This document shows, one piece after another, positions 39,835 through 52,606 of a DNA stretch of 64,000 nucleotides. The position numbers were made by a program, and so were the translations under genes. Under the pieces are notes generated by a model. The model worked only from the letters and a program-made list of their open reading frames with translations, did not search any database and had not been told where the DNA came from. This DNA comes from Capronia americana (taxonomy: Eukaryota > Ascomycota > Eurotiomycetes > Chaetothyriales > Herpotrichiellaceae), in contig JADWQD010000006.1 in assembly GCA_016110215.1 (NCBI GenBank), positions 682,001 through 746,000 of the forward strand, in the 5' to 3' direction. Position 1 is the stretch's first letter; each line of letters opens with the position of its first letter.

Positions 39835-42800
39835 TCAATACCCATTGGTGTAGTCCGGAATTCGCCCTTCGCTGGGCTGCCAGCACGTCTCGCGGGTCAA
39901 GTACCTCACATCCATGAATCGATTATGCTTAGTGCCCACCTTCTTCATGCGTGCCTCTTGCTCGAAGTCGAACGACTCGAGCCAATCTTTCAACCAGACT
40001 TCGTAGTCATCCTCTCGATCGTCAAGGCGTGCAGACTTCGTCGCTACGCCAAGGACTTTACCCATCTGCTTGGGCTGGACAGGTTGGTTGAACGAGCGGA
40101 CCTGAAAGATCAATTTGTGGAGATCTCGCCCGCCGCCGCCGGAGTACAAATGCTTCATTTCCGGGGCGACGCGGAATTCATAGCCGCCTTTCTTCATGTA
40201 GCCGCGATCCGTGGCATCTAGGAGTGCATCCATCAAGCAGCGGCCTACACCGGATTTGCGACAAGAGGCAGCGACGTAGAGTTCTAGATCGGCGGTGATG
40301 CACTCGCAGTAGTCTGGCGCGCCCCAATCCGAAGCGCTCGCCCAGCCGACGATAAGCTCCTCGCGCGTCACACCGACGTAATTGGGGTCGATGTTCTGAA
40401 TAGGATGGTTTGGGTTGACCCGTGGATATCTGCGATTTTTGGGACGAGAGGTTCTGCGAGCCCGCTCGACAGCGACAATGAAGGGGAGGCGTGCGTGCTG
40501 CGAGACCCTCATGCGTTCAATCATGTCGTCTTCGCTGATAGGCGCGAGTTCGGGGGCGCGGAACCCATTGGCGATGTGCCAGTTGATGATCTCCATCATT
40601 CCAGGTGCATCGGCTTGAACCGCAGGGCGGAGGTAAATGTTCTTGGTTGTGATAGGAGGCGGAGGTTCGTTACTCTCCTGAATTTCCGGGGCGGTCTCCC
40701 CCTGCGTTTTCGCAGCCATATCAAGTTCAGATTGTTGTTGGCACTCTGCGACCTGTGGCAGTTTCGACTTCTGTTCTGCCTCCTTTTGAACACGCTTGAT
40801 CTGGGCCATGCGTCTGGTGATGTAAAGTTGGGCAGTCTCATCTTTGTACCGAGCATTGTCCGGGTCTGAGAGATCCAGCTTTGCATCGCCGTCGAAGTCA
40901 GTCGGGTTTTGAGGACTTTGCACGATTGCCTTAACCAGTCTGTGTCCGTAACGCTCAGAATTGCTAGGGCTGAGGACAGTTTCTCTCGGAGCAAAGCCAA
41001 TTCCGTCGGGGTGATTGTCTAAGTTTGCGACTTGTTCAGCAGGAAGGACGCCGAAGCTCAATTCTGCCACAGACTTTTCCGACATTGTGCGCACTGTGAC
41101 TTCACCGAGCCAATTCTCGAAACCACTGATGTATTCCGGGGTGTTATTGTAGAACTGCGGACGAAACTCCCAGTCGGTTGGAGGGGGCAAGAACTGTCCG
41201 TCCCACCCGACGAGTCGTTCTTCCGGCACCAGAGGCTTGCGACTGCGGATGAGGCGACCGAGGCCTCGAGCCATAGGTCTCGTAGAGTCGCCGTCACTTT
41301 CTGATTCCTCTGAGCCCTCAGCATTGCTGTCCGGCTTGACTGGGGGAGCCCTCGTATCCGCAGCAGAGGCCCATCGAGAGGTTCTGCGTGCTGATTTGTC
41401 GGGTTTCTGATTTGGCACCCAACTGTCTGCGTTGCCTTGTTGAGAGTGTTGAATGAGTGGTAGAGTGACCTCTTTCGCCGGCCGGGCTGAGCCCTCGTCC
41501 CACGTAGCATTGTTGCTATCCGATGGCATAGCTGGCCGATCCCATCCGCCAGTCTTCTCCTGCAGGTCTACATTCTTGGGTAATGGTACTAATTTCTGGA
41601 CCGGGATACTGCGCCTGTCATCGCCAGGATACATTGCGGCTTGCTCCCACAACGCCGGATTCTTCTTTTCTTGGATCCAATGTCGCTGGTCCTTATTCGC
41701 CTCTCTCACCTCTGCGAGGAGGTGGTCAGTACGTTGGACAGGATCATGTGAGAATTGGTTTCGGGAAGGGGTCGAGTCAATATTGGGCAAGGGTTTGCGT
41801 TGTGTGCCATTATTGGACGCATCCGGTTGAGGCTCAGGTGAGTCGGGAGGAAGGGGTTTTCTCAGGAGGTCTAGGAGGGCCAGGGCCGTGGTGGTAGGAA
41901 CCTCACCTTGATCCTTTCGCTTGACTCTCTGGAAGACATCGCGTGTGCCTTTAGCCTGAAGTCGAGCGATCAGTTGTTCTGGTGTTTCATTTCCTTGCTT
42001 GAGGGTCTCAAAAGTCTCCGGGCGAGGCGTCGCCGGCTTATTTGTTGAATCATTTCGGCTAGAGTTGGTTCTCAGATGTGGCTCTTGGTCGTCACTCATC
42101 TTGGGCTGAGGTGTGTTGTAATCGGTTGGCTCCAGAAGGTTCTTTGACGTATTGAGATTAACGCAAGGATTGGGTAACGGTGAGTTCGGAAGATGTGTTG
42201 AAGCCTGCGGGGCATCGTTGGGTGCGGCTGCAACCAATGGCCAACTGTTCCGCCGTCCGTCGGGGCTTTTGGCAGGTTTCGTTTTTGGCCGTCTCCGCGT
42301 CTGAGGTTGGGTAGTGGCCTTCTTCGGATCCTTCCTTGAGGGATCACCGTATGCTGTCTTGTCGAATCGGCGGATGTTGCCACTGACTGTTGCCGCAGGG
42401 TTTTGAGATACCAATCGTGCGCCGGTACTCTCTTCCATTTCCACTGCTGTTGTAGCACTTCGTGCCTCTGTCGGCTGGACATCTACAGATGAAACATCTT
42501 CCAGACGGTCTGTTTCCGCTGTGTGTCCTTCACCTTGACCTTGTATCAAATCTCCACCTTGTGCAGAGTGCCATGACAGCCCAGAAGACTGCTGACTAAC
42601 TGGTAGCTGTTGTGGGAGACCCCAGCCTGGATGCCGACGAAGCTGTGACTGGCCTTTGTCTGCCGCATTGCCCTTATTCTTGGCTGTGGGACTGCCATAC
42701 GCGTCTGGATCGAAGTCCATAGCTCCGTTTGAATACAGCTACCAAAGAATAAGTGATGCTCCGGGAAGGGTGTGAAAAAAGGCGACGATGGGGGAGAGGG

Positions 42801-43130
42801 GTGTTATAAAGGTAAGAGAACTCACCCTCCCCCCGTTATCCTGTGCATCGTTCCAGTGACTTGGATCACGTGCTTGAGCACTAGATCTGTCACTGGCATG
42901 TGCAATACCGTGAGCTCTGGGTGACAGTCTTGGTGAAGGACCTTGCATGTCAACATCATTGTCCATCGTAGAAGACCTAGAGTAAGTGGAGGAGACGGCA
43001 CCGGCGTCTTGTTGCGATGAGGAGCCCTACAAGAGGTCAGAAGAGTGTGAATGCGGATTAAGGTTGTGTAAGTGTGAAGATATCTCTCACTCACCCCAGT
43101 CGCAGCTACTGGAGCCTGGGTTTGGGCCAT
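39835..43130 (-). CDS. Large disordered protein with C-terminal GNAT acetyltransferase domain
   Basis: Exons 43130-43095, 43026-42826 and 42738-39835 (introns 68 and 87 nt) encode 1046 residues. The start MAQTQAPVAATG is supported by clean GT-AG joins in phase; the later ATG at 42720 would drop 85 residues. Residues 1-770 are low-complexity, rich in Pro, Ser, Gln and charged residues. The GNAT fold is about 775-950: NIYLRPAVQADAPGMMEIINWHI opens it, ELIVGWASASDWG is the central strand, and CRKSGVGRCLMDALLDATDRGY is the acetyl-CoA-binding loop (R/Q-x-x-G-x-G/A pattern). The substrate is unknown. Fungi have many such long GNAT proteins, possibly chromatin-linked, but no histone-binding module is seen. 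Confidence 0.86.
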
Positions 43131-43635
43131 GCTATGTCCAGCTGTTCATGAACGCTGCCTATCGGGGCGCAACTTGTGTCCTACGCTGCCACTGACACAT
43201 CGACAATCTGCACGAGAACAGGAGGTTGTGAGTCCGAAGACAGTGAGTGAAAGGAGACAGTGACTGGAAGGAAGACAGGATGTCGGATGCCGCTAACGCG
43301 CCGCTTTACCATTATCCGCCTAGCGGCCGTGGTAACTGCACCAATCAGCGACAACAGACGATTCCCCGGGCTACGGACTAGAGCAGCAAGGAACGAAACA
43401 CTGAAGAGTTGAGGGGAAAACAACTTAACCGATGTTGACCGGTTGCACCTGCAGGAGCGCGCTCTGATGGGAGTATGATGGCCTGAGCCATCCAACAGCT
43501 GAGGTATCTACGATGGTCGCTCGAGACTGACAGCTGCCTAAGCTATCCTACCGGACAGAAAGCGAAGCTGCCATTTCACAGAAGAAGCTACAGTCGCGAG
43601 TCAACTGCACTAAAACCCTCAGCCCAAAGAACGAG
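43131..43635. promoter_or_regulatory. Divergent promoter between the GNAT and Arl2 genes
   Basis: 505 bp between the two start codons, transcribed in opposite directions. No TATA box or strong motif stands out and no coding signal is seen. Confidence 0.5.
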
Positions 43636-44334
43636 ATGCTCTCCGTACTCCGCAAGGCTCGTCTGAAGGATAAGGAGATGCGGATTCTGATGTTGTGGGT
43701 GAGATCAATTCTCACGCAGATAGATGAGACGGGCTAATTTGCGGAGAGGACTGGATAACGCAGGGAAAACGACGATAGTCAAAAAGGTCATGAATGAAGA
43801 CGTTAATACTGTTAGTCCGACACTAGGGTTCATCATCAAGACGATCGACTTTCAAGGGTACAGTCTTTTCCCTTGAGCCTCCTCACGAGAAACTTACGTG
43901 TCCATGGGCAGTTACAAGCTCAACATTTGGGATGTCGGAGGCCAGAAGACAATCAGATCGTACTGGAGGAACTATTTCGAGAAGACCGATGCTCTCATTT
44001 GGGTAGTGGATGCCACTGACCGGCTACGAGTCGAAGACTGCAAGGCCGAGCTCAAGGGATTACTATTAGAAGAGGTATGTTAGCATGCTGGACTTCTCCT
44101 GCCAACGCTAAGAGTTTCCAGCGCTTAGCAGGAGCGAGTCTGCTGGTGTTTCTGAACAAGACAGATGTTGCGGGCGGTATGAGCGAGCAAGAGGCGACGC
44201 AGCTGCTCGACCTCAAGTCCATTTCGACGCATCGTTGGGTGGTCATTCCATGCAGTGCCATGACGGGTGAAAATCTAGAGAAAGGCTTGGATTGGGTGGT
44301 TCAGGACGCACGCGATCGGCTGTTCTTGTATTGA
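43636..44334 (+). CDS. Arl2-type small GTPase (Cin4/Alp41)
   Basis: Exons 43636-43694, 43747-43857, 43912-44074 and 44122-44334 encode 181 residues. The joined start MLSVLRKARLKDKEMRILML leads into the P-loop GLDNAGKTT. Further motifs are SPTLGF (switch I), WDVGGQ (switch II) and NKTD (base recognition). The first intron must use a weak GTGGGT donor and a GAG acceptor to keep the P-loop; the nearby better-looking GTGAGA donor cannot be joined in frame. The protein acts with tubulin cofactor D in folding beta-tubulin and so in microtubule function; yeast Cin4 loss gives benomyl sensitivity. Glycine at position 2 is absent, as expected since Arl2 is not functionally myristoylated. The introns are 52, 54 and 47 nt. 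Confidence 0.94.
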
Positions 44335-44980
44335 ATGTACATCTCGTCGTCAGGGCTCGAGGCAGACTATCGCATGGGGACAGAGCGAAGAAATTGGCAG
44401 ACAGAGAACCGAACAAGGCGCAGAACAAGCCATGACGGACCCTGGTTGGCAAATGCACAGGCCGTAAATTGGCCTCTCGCTGGCCTAGCCCGACCAGGAG
44501 GTCAAGCGGCATGTCGCAGGATCAGCCTTATCTACGGATACCTCTCTTTTCATATCATCGTCACTGCGCCAAGTTGACGAAGAACAGAGGGAGTGGGAGG
44601 CGACGAAGCACACAACCATAAAGGAGGAGCAAAGTAAACAATGAGAAAAACTGTTGGTTGAGTTTCCGATTTTGCTGCGGAGACGAGCGCGTGTTCCCGA
44701 GAAGCCGCTTCTCGTCCTCTTTCAATCCATCAACATCAACATCAACAAATCCCACTCACTATTTATATGACGAACCGAGTATCTACTGCCGAAGTCCTCA
44801 CTGCCGTCGGTCTTACTGTCTTCATCTCGCCCCCGCTCGCTTATGAACATCCTCAACCAGGCGCTGGTCGTCCCCTTCCCACTTGAACCCCGATTTTCGC
44901 ATGCGGAGTGCGGCATGACCCTTACTGTCCGTGTCGGCGTCTAGCATTCGAAACACTACATGCTCACGAGCAGACGCACT
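44335..44980. other. Intergenic between the Arl2 and DUF4045 genes
   Basis: About 650 nt; both genes run rightward. CATCAACATCAACATCAACA at 44729 is a short trinucleotide-based repeat. No gene seen. Confidence 0.5.
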
Positions 44981-47900
44981 ATGGACGCGTCAAATGATGG
45001 CTCCGAGTCAGTGGACCAGTTTCTGGCTCGGATTGCCAGCCTCAGTTCTAAGCAGAATGCGGAGGAGGCGGAACGATCAAAGAGAACCGAGGAAGAACTG
45101 TTGCAAGCCAGAAGAGAGCGCCAGGCAAGAAGATTAGGTATAAATCAAACAAGGTGCAGCCCAGAGAGTAGGATGACATGCTGATGCAATGCAGAACGCG
45201 CTCGGTCGCTGTCCCCTTCTAAGACTGGCCCTACACCGTCCTCGAGGCCCATGGCAGAAGCTGCGCCGAAGCCGAACCAAGGAATCGAGCCGCCCGTTGC
45301 TCTCACCCCTCCTCCTCAATCACGAACACTTGGCCGATCTGGCTCAATTTCTCCAAGACATGATCGAGGCGCTGTCGCAGGACTGGACTTCTCTCGACCC
45401 CTACCAGCTCCTCCTCCACTGACGAACGATGAACCTACTCTCCCCAGCCCGCCTGCTCATGCTGCCGCGCTTTCGAGAAGTGGCACTCTGTCATGGAACC
45501 AGAGGCCATTATCAAGAGGAGGCGCTGTGAGGTCCCGGCCGCTGTCCGTGGCGTCCATACCGGATTTGGGGCCCTCGGCTCAGATTGCCGCCCAACAGAA
45601 GGTCGAGGAGGAGATGTCGAGGAAAGATATTGCTGCATCTCTAGAGGCAAGAGATCCTTCGTGGTTCCGTCAGACCGCTGATCGAGGCGTTGGCTCAGCA
45701 GCTTACCGCAAGAACGAGATGGATTCAGACACAATGTCCACTGCTGCGAGCCGGGCCATGCGGCTTCCGGGCATGTCCAATGCTGCGGAAGATCGCTCAA
45801 AAGAAGAAACCGAGAAAGCCACGCCTCCGCCGTCACCTCCAAAAGCGGCCCATGCATTGCCCATGAGCCCGCGACAACCGTCAAGCTCAGACCAGACGAG
45901 ACCGCGGCCAGTCTCCATGATATCGTCGTCTCCTTCGAAGCCTCCTGCTCTAGACTTGCCAACATTCAAGCCGTTGGATCCGAATACCTCGTTTGCCGCC
46001 GACACTCCTGGTCTTGGAAGGACTTCTAGCATTTTGTCTTCTTCGGCACGTCCTCCGTCGCCAACAAAAGGTCTGGGTGGTTTTGTGGAGAGCGCAATGA
46101 TGAAGCGATCAGACAGTGTTAGCAAGCGATGGAGTGTACAGGCAAGTGCAGGCTTGAAGCGAGGCGACTCAATTGCCTCCGCCCGGCCAGCGCACCTTGC
46201 GACCGTGTCAGGTTATACTCCTGGTCATAGTCGTGGTTCCTCGAGAGATGTTAGAGGCTCGCGCGATGGCAATTCCTCTCCACTTTCGAGCTCGAGACCT
46301 GTTTCAAGTCACGGAGAGCCTGTTCCAATCACAAGAGGTCGCTCAATACCCCGGCCTGACGACGATCCAGCTGAATCTCCGGAAGCCATGCCCAAGCAGG
46401 ACGCCCAACCAAGTAAAGCTTTCGAGTTACCCACGCAGACCCGTCCAATCACACCACCACCATCAGAATCGCTCTTATCACGTAGCCCGTCGAAGACTAT
46501 GGATCCTCGTCGCTGGAGTCCGACAAAGGCCAGTTGGCTCGAGAGTGCCCTAAACAAGCCGCCAGAGTCTCCAAGAGCGGCCAAGCCCGAAATGCCAGCA
46601 TGGAGGCTGAGCATGCAGCGCGCCAAGCAGGAACAGTCCCAATTGTCTGAAGCGGCAAAGGAAGAGTTGCCAAAGCCCATGGTAGCACCCAAACCCCTTA
46701 GCACACCGCCAATGAAGGATTCAACGGCATTCGAGAATTCCACCGCAGATGGTGTCGCTGTAGATTCGGGCTCGACGAAGGCTGGGCTCAAGGAAACCAT
46801 GTCAACTCCATTGCCGTCCTCGGGTGCTAGCGACGCGAATAAGCCGGACCAATCCTTCATAGCGACAAAGGAAGCGAAACCCGTTGTGCCATCCAAAAGA
46901 AATATCACACCTGTTCAGCTTGGGTCAACCTCGGTCTCAAAGGAGGATAGCACGTCTGCTACACCTCTGCGGGACAAACAAGAGACGGCTAGAGGGTCCC
47001 AAACCCCTCTATCACCTGAACACAAACTCGAGTCAAAAATGGCAGCCCTCAAGCCCAAACCAAACACGCCTCCGAAACCCGATTTCAGAGCCAGTCTCAA
47101 GTCACGTCAAGCAGCCCCAACCGGCAACAACGACGCGGAACCGGAGTTCAAAGCCATTTTTGGAAAGTTGAAGCGGGCACAAACCCAGAGTTATGTTGCT
47201 CCCGACGAGTTGAAGGACAACATCACCATGGGGAAAGCGGCGCTCAATGTCACAGGTGGTCCGCAGAAGACAAAAAAGGTCGACGAGTTCAAAGAGAGCA
47301 TCCTGCAAAAGAAGGAAGCAATGAAGACAGGCATTGGCGCGATCGGCAAACGTCCTGAAGTGACAAGCCCTGCAGAAAAGCATAACGACCCTGTCCCGGA
47401 GGCCTTGGCTAGGCGTATGGCGCTGCAGAAGACGGCAACCTCATCTGAGAAGATCGAAACCAAGAGGAAGAGCGATACGCTAAGCAAACCCAATATGTCG
47501 GCGTTCAAGCCCCAGGCAGCTGCCCAGAAACCAATATTGAGCGGTCTGGGTCCCAAACCATCTCTCGTGGGGGCGAAGCCACAGTCTGTGTATGAGAAAC
47601 CAGTCTCAGCGAAGGCAGAGCCTCTCTCACACTCTGAGCCAACTGTGGCACCGCCGACAGCGTTCGCAAGCAATCCCGAGAAATCCAATCCGGTCTCAGT
47701 GAATGTGCTACCTCGCCAATCCGTGCCCGATGCCCCTGCTCAAGTCGGCCATCGAAACTCAGAACCCAACATGGCAGAAGCTGCACCTTCACCGGAGCCA
47801 GCCTCCAAAGTGAAACTCCCTGAAAACAGCAAACTCGCTGCCCGTCTCAATCCTGCGCTTGCCGGTATACTGTCACGAAGTGGCAGCCCAAAACCTGTTG

Positions 47901-50203
47901 GAGATGCACCATCTAATAGTGGAGGTGCGATCCAGGTCCGAGACTCTCAACAGCTCTCGCGGGAAAGCAGGAAGGAAGATCCTGCTGAGCTGACCCATAT
48001 GACCAAGGCACGTTCCAAGGGTCCTAAGAGAAGAGCGCCTAAAAGCGGTACATCCTCGACCGAGAGCAGCAAGCCCACAGCTAGACTGCCCGCAGCAGAC
48101 TCCGCCTCCATCTCTTTGAAGACAGTACCGTCACCAGAGCCCGTGCTGGAACCTAAAACGTTTTCGCCGCCACGCACGTTCGCGCCGAAACCAAATGGGA
48201 GCAAACCTACACCCGAACGCCAAAATGCGAAGGCGGGCTTGGGCGAAGTCCAGCGGCCGCTGCCAATGCCGCCCAAACCAGAGATCGAGAAGCCAATCCT
48301 CACGGAAGTCAACCAACCGCCCTTACCGCCGCCCAAAGCGGAGACGCCCACGCCCAACGTCACCAAACCGGTTGTCGCAAAGCAGTCTGTCACTGAACCA
48401 CTCCCAGCTCCGCGAACGGAGCCGGAGGTGTTGCCGAAGCCCCTCGTCGCCACCAAATCTGTGGAATTAAGAAAAGTGTCAAGTCAGGGCGCGTCTGCTG
48501 GAGCCGTTGACTCGCCGCCTCCCCTAAGGCCTAAGAAATCTGCGGATCTAAGGAAAATTGCAAGTCCAGGCACGCCTTCGAAGCCTGCAACACCAAAGAA
48601 GATCGAAGTCCTGGCTGATCCCTCGAAATCTATATCGTCTCCTCCTGACTCGGATGGTGAAAGGAAGACAACAACGCTTTCTCCGGACCTTGCACCAGGT
48701 TTGCCCTTAACGCCCAACAAATCTAAGCTCAACACTCCAAAAGCACCAAAGCCCGATGTTATCAGCTCGACGAAGTCGCGGTCGCTGACCAGTGGGCTTG
48801 GCTTACAGCTTGGAACGGGCTCAAGGAAGATGGCTGCGGCACCTGTATTGACGCCGCCGCCGGAGCCGCAACCCTTAACGCTAAGAGCAGCAGCATCGCC
48901 CAGAAAGTCTAGTCCGCCCACACAATCGTCATCTTCAATTAGACCCCGACTTGAGAGCTTTTTCGGCGCCCTGCCGCAAGCAGGAGAAAAGGCAGAATTT
49001 GACGCGCATGCTTTCCTTTCGGCCCAGAATAAGACACCGGAGAAGTCGAAGACTCTGAGCAAACAGATCTGGGAAGTGTCCGGCGATGGAAAGAAAACGC
49101 CCATGCCGCCGCAACAGGAACACATCCTCTTTGAAGATTGCATGTATGTATGTGTGCATTCACTGCAACTGCCCTCAGGCTCGAAGCTGTCCGAGGTGTA
49201 TCTCTGGTGCGGGGACGAAGTGCCTGAAGCAGCCGTGGAAGACGCTCAGCTATTCTGCAGGAAGATCGCGCGCGATAACAGTGCTAAGCTTGAAGTTGTC
49301 AAGCAAGGCAGAGAGAGCTCGGAGTTCTTCCAAGCTCTAGGCGGTATCGTCATTGTACGGAGGAACAAGTCTTCCGCTCTATATATGATCTGCGGCAGAA
49401 GACATCTCGGGCACGTCGCTTTTGACGAGGTCGACCTGTCAGCTGACAGTCTGTGTACGGGACTCCCGTTTCTCATCTCGGCGAAGTTCGGCAAGCTCTA
49501 TCTGTGGAAGGGCAGAGGCAGCAACCCGGAGGACGTGGGATGTGCAAGGCTGATTGGGATGGACTTGGGGCTCACTGGTGAGATTGAGGAAGTTTCAGAG
49601 GGCGAAGAACCCGCAAGCTTCTGGGACTCGCTGCCATCAGGGTCATCCAAGCGAACGGTACCTCAGAGCAGCAGCGGGTCCAGTGAGCGCGACACCCATC
49701 CACCGAGGCTGTATCGCGTCGAGCACGATCGTCCAAAGTCCTCGGGTGGGCTAGGCGGCTTCTGGGGCCTGAGGGCATCTTCGCCGCCAAAGCAGAGTCT
49801 CAAAGCTCTGGTGGAAGAAGTCGCTCCATTCAGCCAGAAAGACCTTGACGGTCATCACATCCACATCCTCGATGTCTATCGAGAACTTTATGTGTAAGTT
49901 CACTCATTTTGCATTCCAGGTCCGTGTGCTGACCTCGTTGTCCCGTGCAGTTTGATCGGCGGTTCCGCCAAAAAGCCCGCAGAATTCGTGACAGCTGTGC
50001 AAGTCGCCCAAGAGATTGCTGTCCTGTCGCCTTCCGTTCAAGACAGGCCTCTTTTGCCGTCTTGTTATATTGTGATCGGCGAGCCACCGCAGCACGTTAA
50101 GTCGACATTTCGGAAATGGACGCCACAGAGGTCGTCGCTTCCAACAGAACAGTTATGTCTGCGCGCCGAAGAGGTGGTGCAGGAACTAGGCATTCAACTC
50201 TGA
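44981..50203 (+). CDS. DUF4045 protein with C-terminal gelsolin-like repeats
   Basis: Exons 44981-45137, 45195-49893 and 49951-50203 (both introns 57 nt) encode 1702 residues; an alternative ATG at 44960 adds seven. The N-terminus VDQFLARIASLSSKQNAEEAERSKRTEEELLQ with QARRLERARSLSPSK is the DUF4045 opening. Residues about 60-1330 are disordered, with many SPxK, PPxP and KPxxPPK segments that could bind SH3 domains or be phosphorylated. From about 1360, FEDCMYVCVHSLQL, VYLWCGDE, KLYLWKGRGSNPEDVGCARLIG and the final LIGGSAKKPAEFVTA segment form gelsolin-type actin-binding repeats. Fungal homologues are long proteins thought to act at cortical actin. Actin binding is inferred from the fold, and calcium ligands cannot be judged by eye. 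Confidence 0.9.
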
Positions 50204-50746
50204 ATGAGATGATGATGATGGAAGACCTTGGGATTATCACAGTCGGAGTTTCTACGGTTCTTCGCCCGAACCGGGGAACTGCAGGAATGGGATTCGTGTA
50301 CACTAGTACATTTCACAGTTTGAATGAGGTGACATGTCCTGTTATGGCGCCACAAGCACGAGGCGGATAGGGTGGCTACCTTGGCCAAGCGGGTGTTTGG
50401 AAAAGTTACAGTTCACACGCAACGGAGGGGTGGTAGATACAGTAGACGACGAGAATGCGAGGAATGAATGCCTCTTGATGGCCCCCAATGACCGCTAAAG
50501 CCTCTAGCAGGCGTCGTCGGCTGCTGGCCAATCAGGGGCTGTGCCGCGAGTTTAGCGCGAATCTTCGCTTCTGTCGCTTCGCTCGCATGCGTCGCTTCTT
50601 TCCTGCTGCTCCCGACGCGGCGCGGCGTCGCCTCCCGGTTTATTTCTGGTTCCATCTGCCCGCCTCATCAAATAATCACCGCCACCCGCCACGCTGCCTG
50701 CTTTCCGTCTAATGTTCAGTGACCGCTGAGCACGCTCCTCCCTCCG
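50204..50746. other. Intergenic upstream of the lactone oxidase gene
   Basis: No coding signal. GATGATGATGATGG at 50210 is a trinucleotide run just after the DUF4045 stop. The last 200 nt before the next start are CG- and CT-rich. Confidence 0.5.
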
Positions 50747-52606
50747 ATGACCACCATGGATTGGGCAGCTCCCAGTTTACCGCAGACGAAACCCAACACG
50801 TCTGCGTCGGCCATCGCCGCCGGCCCTAGTGCCCCCGCCACCGCCAACCTCGATCCCAAACTTCAGCGCGAGCTGTCGCGAATCAGTGATTCCATTCCAT
50901 TCAACCCAACGCAGCGGTATCTCCACCATACCTGGGCCCAGACGTTCTTTTCGCGCCCGGAGCTGTATTTCCAACCGGCGTCGATTCCGGAGCTGCAGAA
51001 AATCGTCACGCTTGCCCGGAGATGTCGCAAACGCATCTGTGTGACGGGCTTCGGCCATTCGCCATCCGACCTCACGTGCACGTCGTCCTGGCTGGTTAAC
51101 CTAGACAATCTCAGCGCGGTGCTCGAGAAGGACGTGGGCGGCACCCGCGGCCTCTATCGCGTTCAGGCCGGAATTTCTCTGCATGATTTGAATCTCGAAC
51201 TGGCCAAGGACGGGTATACGCTTCCCAACCTGGGCTCTATCGATGTTCAATCCGTCGCCGGAGTCATCTCGACCGGTACCCATGGCTCCAGTCTCAAGCA
51301 TGGGTTGATCTCTGAATCCATCACATCGCTGACAATCTTGCTGTCAAACTCCCAATTGGTCACATGCTCAAAGAACAAGAATTCGCAACTGTTCCGGGCA
51401 GCGCTCCTTTCACTGGGCGCCTTGGGGATCATCGTGGAAATCACCATCCAGGCTGTGCCGGACTTCGACATTTCCTGGTCCCAATCTCTCCACAGCCTGG
51501 ATGACGTCCTGGGCTCGTGGGACAAAGACCTCTGGACCCGTCAAGAATTCACTCGCGTCTGGTGGCTGCCATATCTGAAGCGCGCAGTCGTCTGGCGGGG
51601 CCGCAAAACGGGCGCTCTTCGTCGCCCGCCGAACGAGACCTTCTACGGCGGACGACTCGGCTACTATGTCTACCATAACTTATTGTATCTTTCCAACTAC
51701 GTGCCGCGCATTTTGCCCTGGATCGAATGGTTCGTCTTCGGCATGCAGTATGGTTTCCAACCAGGCAGCTTCGAGATGTCGGCAGTTCAACCTGCCCGGG
51801 AGGGTTTGCTGATGGACTGCCTGTACTCGCAGTTCGTGAATGAATGGGCCCTGCCACTCGACAAGGGTCCCGAAGCCATCACCCGTCTATCAGCATGGAT
51901 CAACCACGACGACGCCGCGGCAAAGATCCCTGTCTCGAGCAAGGGCATCTGGGTACATTGTCCGGTCGAGGTGCGCGTGACCCATACCGGGCACGAGGAC
52001 CTGAACCGATCCGGGGTGCGACCTTATCTCGACCCGACGGTCGCAGACGGCCCCACGCTTTATCTCAATGCTACACTGTATCGGCCCTACGGTCGCGATC
52101 CACCCTGTCACGACACCTACTACGAAGCATTCGAGTATCTCATGCGCGAGATGGGAGCCAAGCCGCATTGGGCGAAGAACTTCTCGGCACACACGACGAG
52201 CCAGTACCTCGAGCAGACGTACGGTGGGGATATGAGCGACTTCATGAAGGTGAGGGATGAGAGCGATCCCGAGGGCATGTTCTTGGGCGAATGGCATCAA
52301 AGGAATCTGCCATTGCACGGCATCTCTGGCGAGAAGGCTGGTTTCAGCTTGAGGGAGGAGGAAGTCAAAAGGACGAGGAAGGGACTTGGTTGGGGATTCG
52401 GGGACGGGGTTTTGTGGCAGGGCAGGCAGGCGACGTCCGTTGACGGTGAGAACAGTCCCGAGGACTTCTTCCAGCAGGCCGGCGAAGGAGCAAAGGATGG
52501 AGAGGATACGCCGAGTCCACCTGCCACGACAACGAGCGAGGAGTCTTTTGACTATATGGCCAAGGGTGAAGCAAGCGTCTATGCCGCGAGAGACGATGCA
52601 GAGTGA
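50747..52606 (+). CDS. alo1: D-arabinono-1,4-lactone oxidase
   Basis: A single exon of 619 residues. The FAD-binding PCMH domain holds TGFGHSPSDLTCTSSWLVNLDNL; His104 in GHSPSD is the position that carries covalent FAD in this family. IDVQSVAGVISTGTHGSS and GALGIIVEITIQA are the other FAD-contact segments. The ALO domain ends with KPHWAKNF (about residue 473), the HW-x-K catalytic motif, and the DPEGMFLGEW segment. The enzyme makes dehydro-D-arabinono-1,4-lactone, the last step to D-erythroascorbate, on the mitochondrial outer membrane in yeast. About 90 residues follow the catalytic domain, acidic and Ser/Thr-rich; yeast Alo1 (526 residues) lacks them. A second in-frame ATG (MDW) lies three codons in. 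Confidence 0.94.
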   Translation: MTTMDWAAPSLPQTKPNTSASAIAAGPSAPATANLDPKLQRELSRISDSIPFNPTQRYLHHTWAQTFFSRPELYFQPASIPELQKIVTLARRCRKRICVTGFGHSPSDLTCTSSWLVNLDNLSAVLEKDVGGTRGLYRVQAGISLHDLNLELAKDGYTLPNLGSIDVQSVAGVISTGTHGSSLKHGLISESITSLTILLSNSQLVTCSKNKNSQLFRAALLSLGALGIIVEITIQAVPDFDISWSQSLHSLDDVLGSWDKDLWTRQEFTRVWWLPYLKRAVVWRGRKTGALRRPPNETFYGGRLGYYVYHNLLYLSNYVPRILPWIEWFVFGMQYGFQPGSFEMSAVQPAREGLLMDCLYSQFVNEWALPLDKGPEAITRLSAWINHDDAAAKIPVSSKGIWVHCPVEVRVTHTGHEDLNRSGVRPYLDPTVADGPTLYLNATLYRPYGRDPPCHDTYYEAFEYLMREMGAKPHWAKNFSAHTTSQYLEQTYGGDMSDFMKVRDESDPEGMFLGEWHQRNLPLHGISGEKAGFSLREEEVKRTRKGLGWGFGDGVLWQGRQATSVDGENSPEDFFQQAGEGAKDGEDTPSPPATTTSEESFDYMAKGEASVYAARDDAE

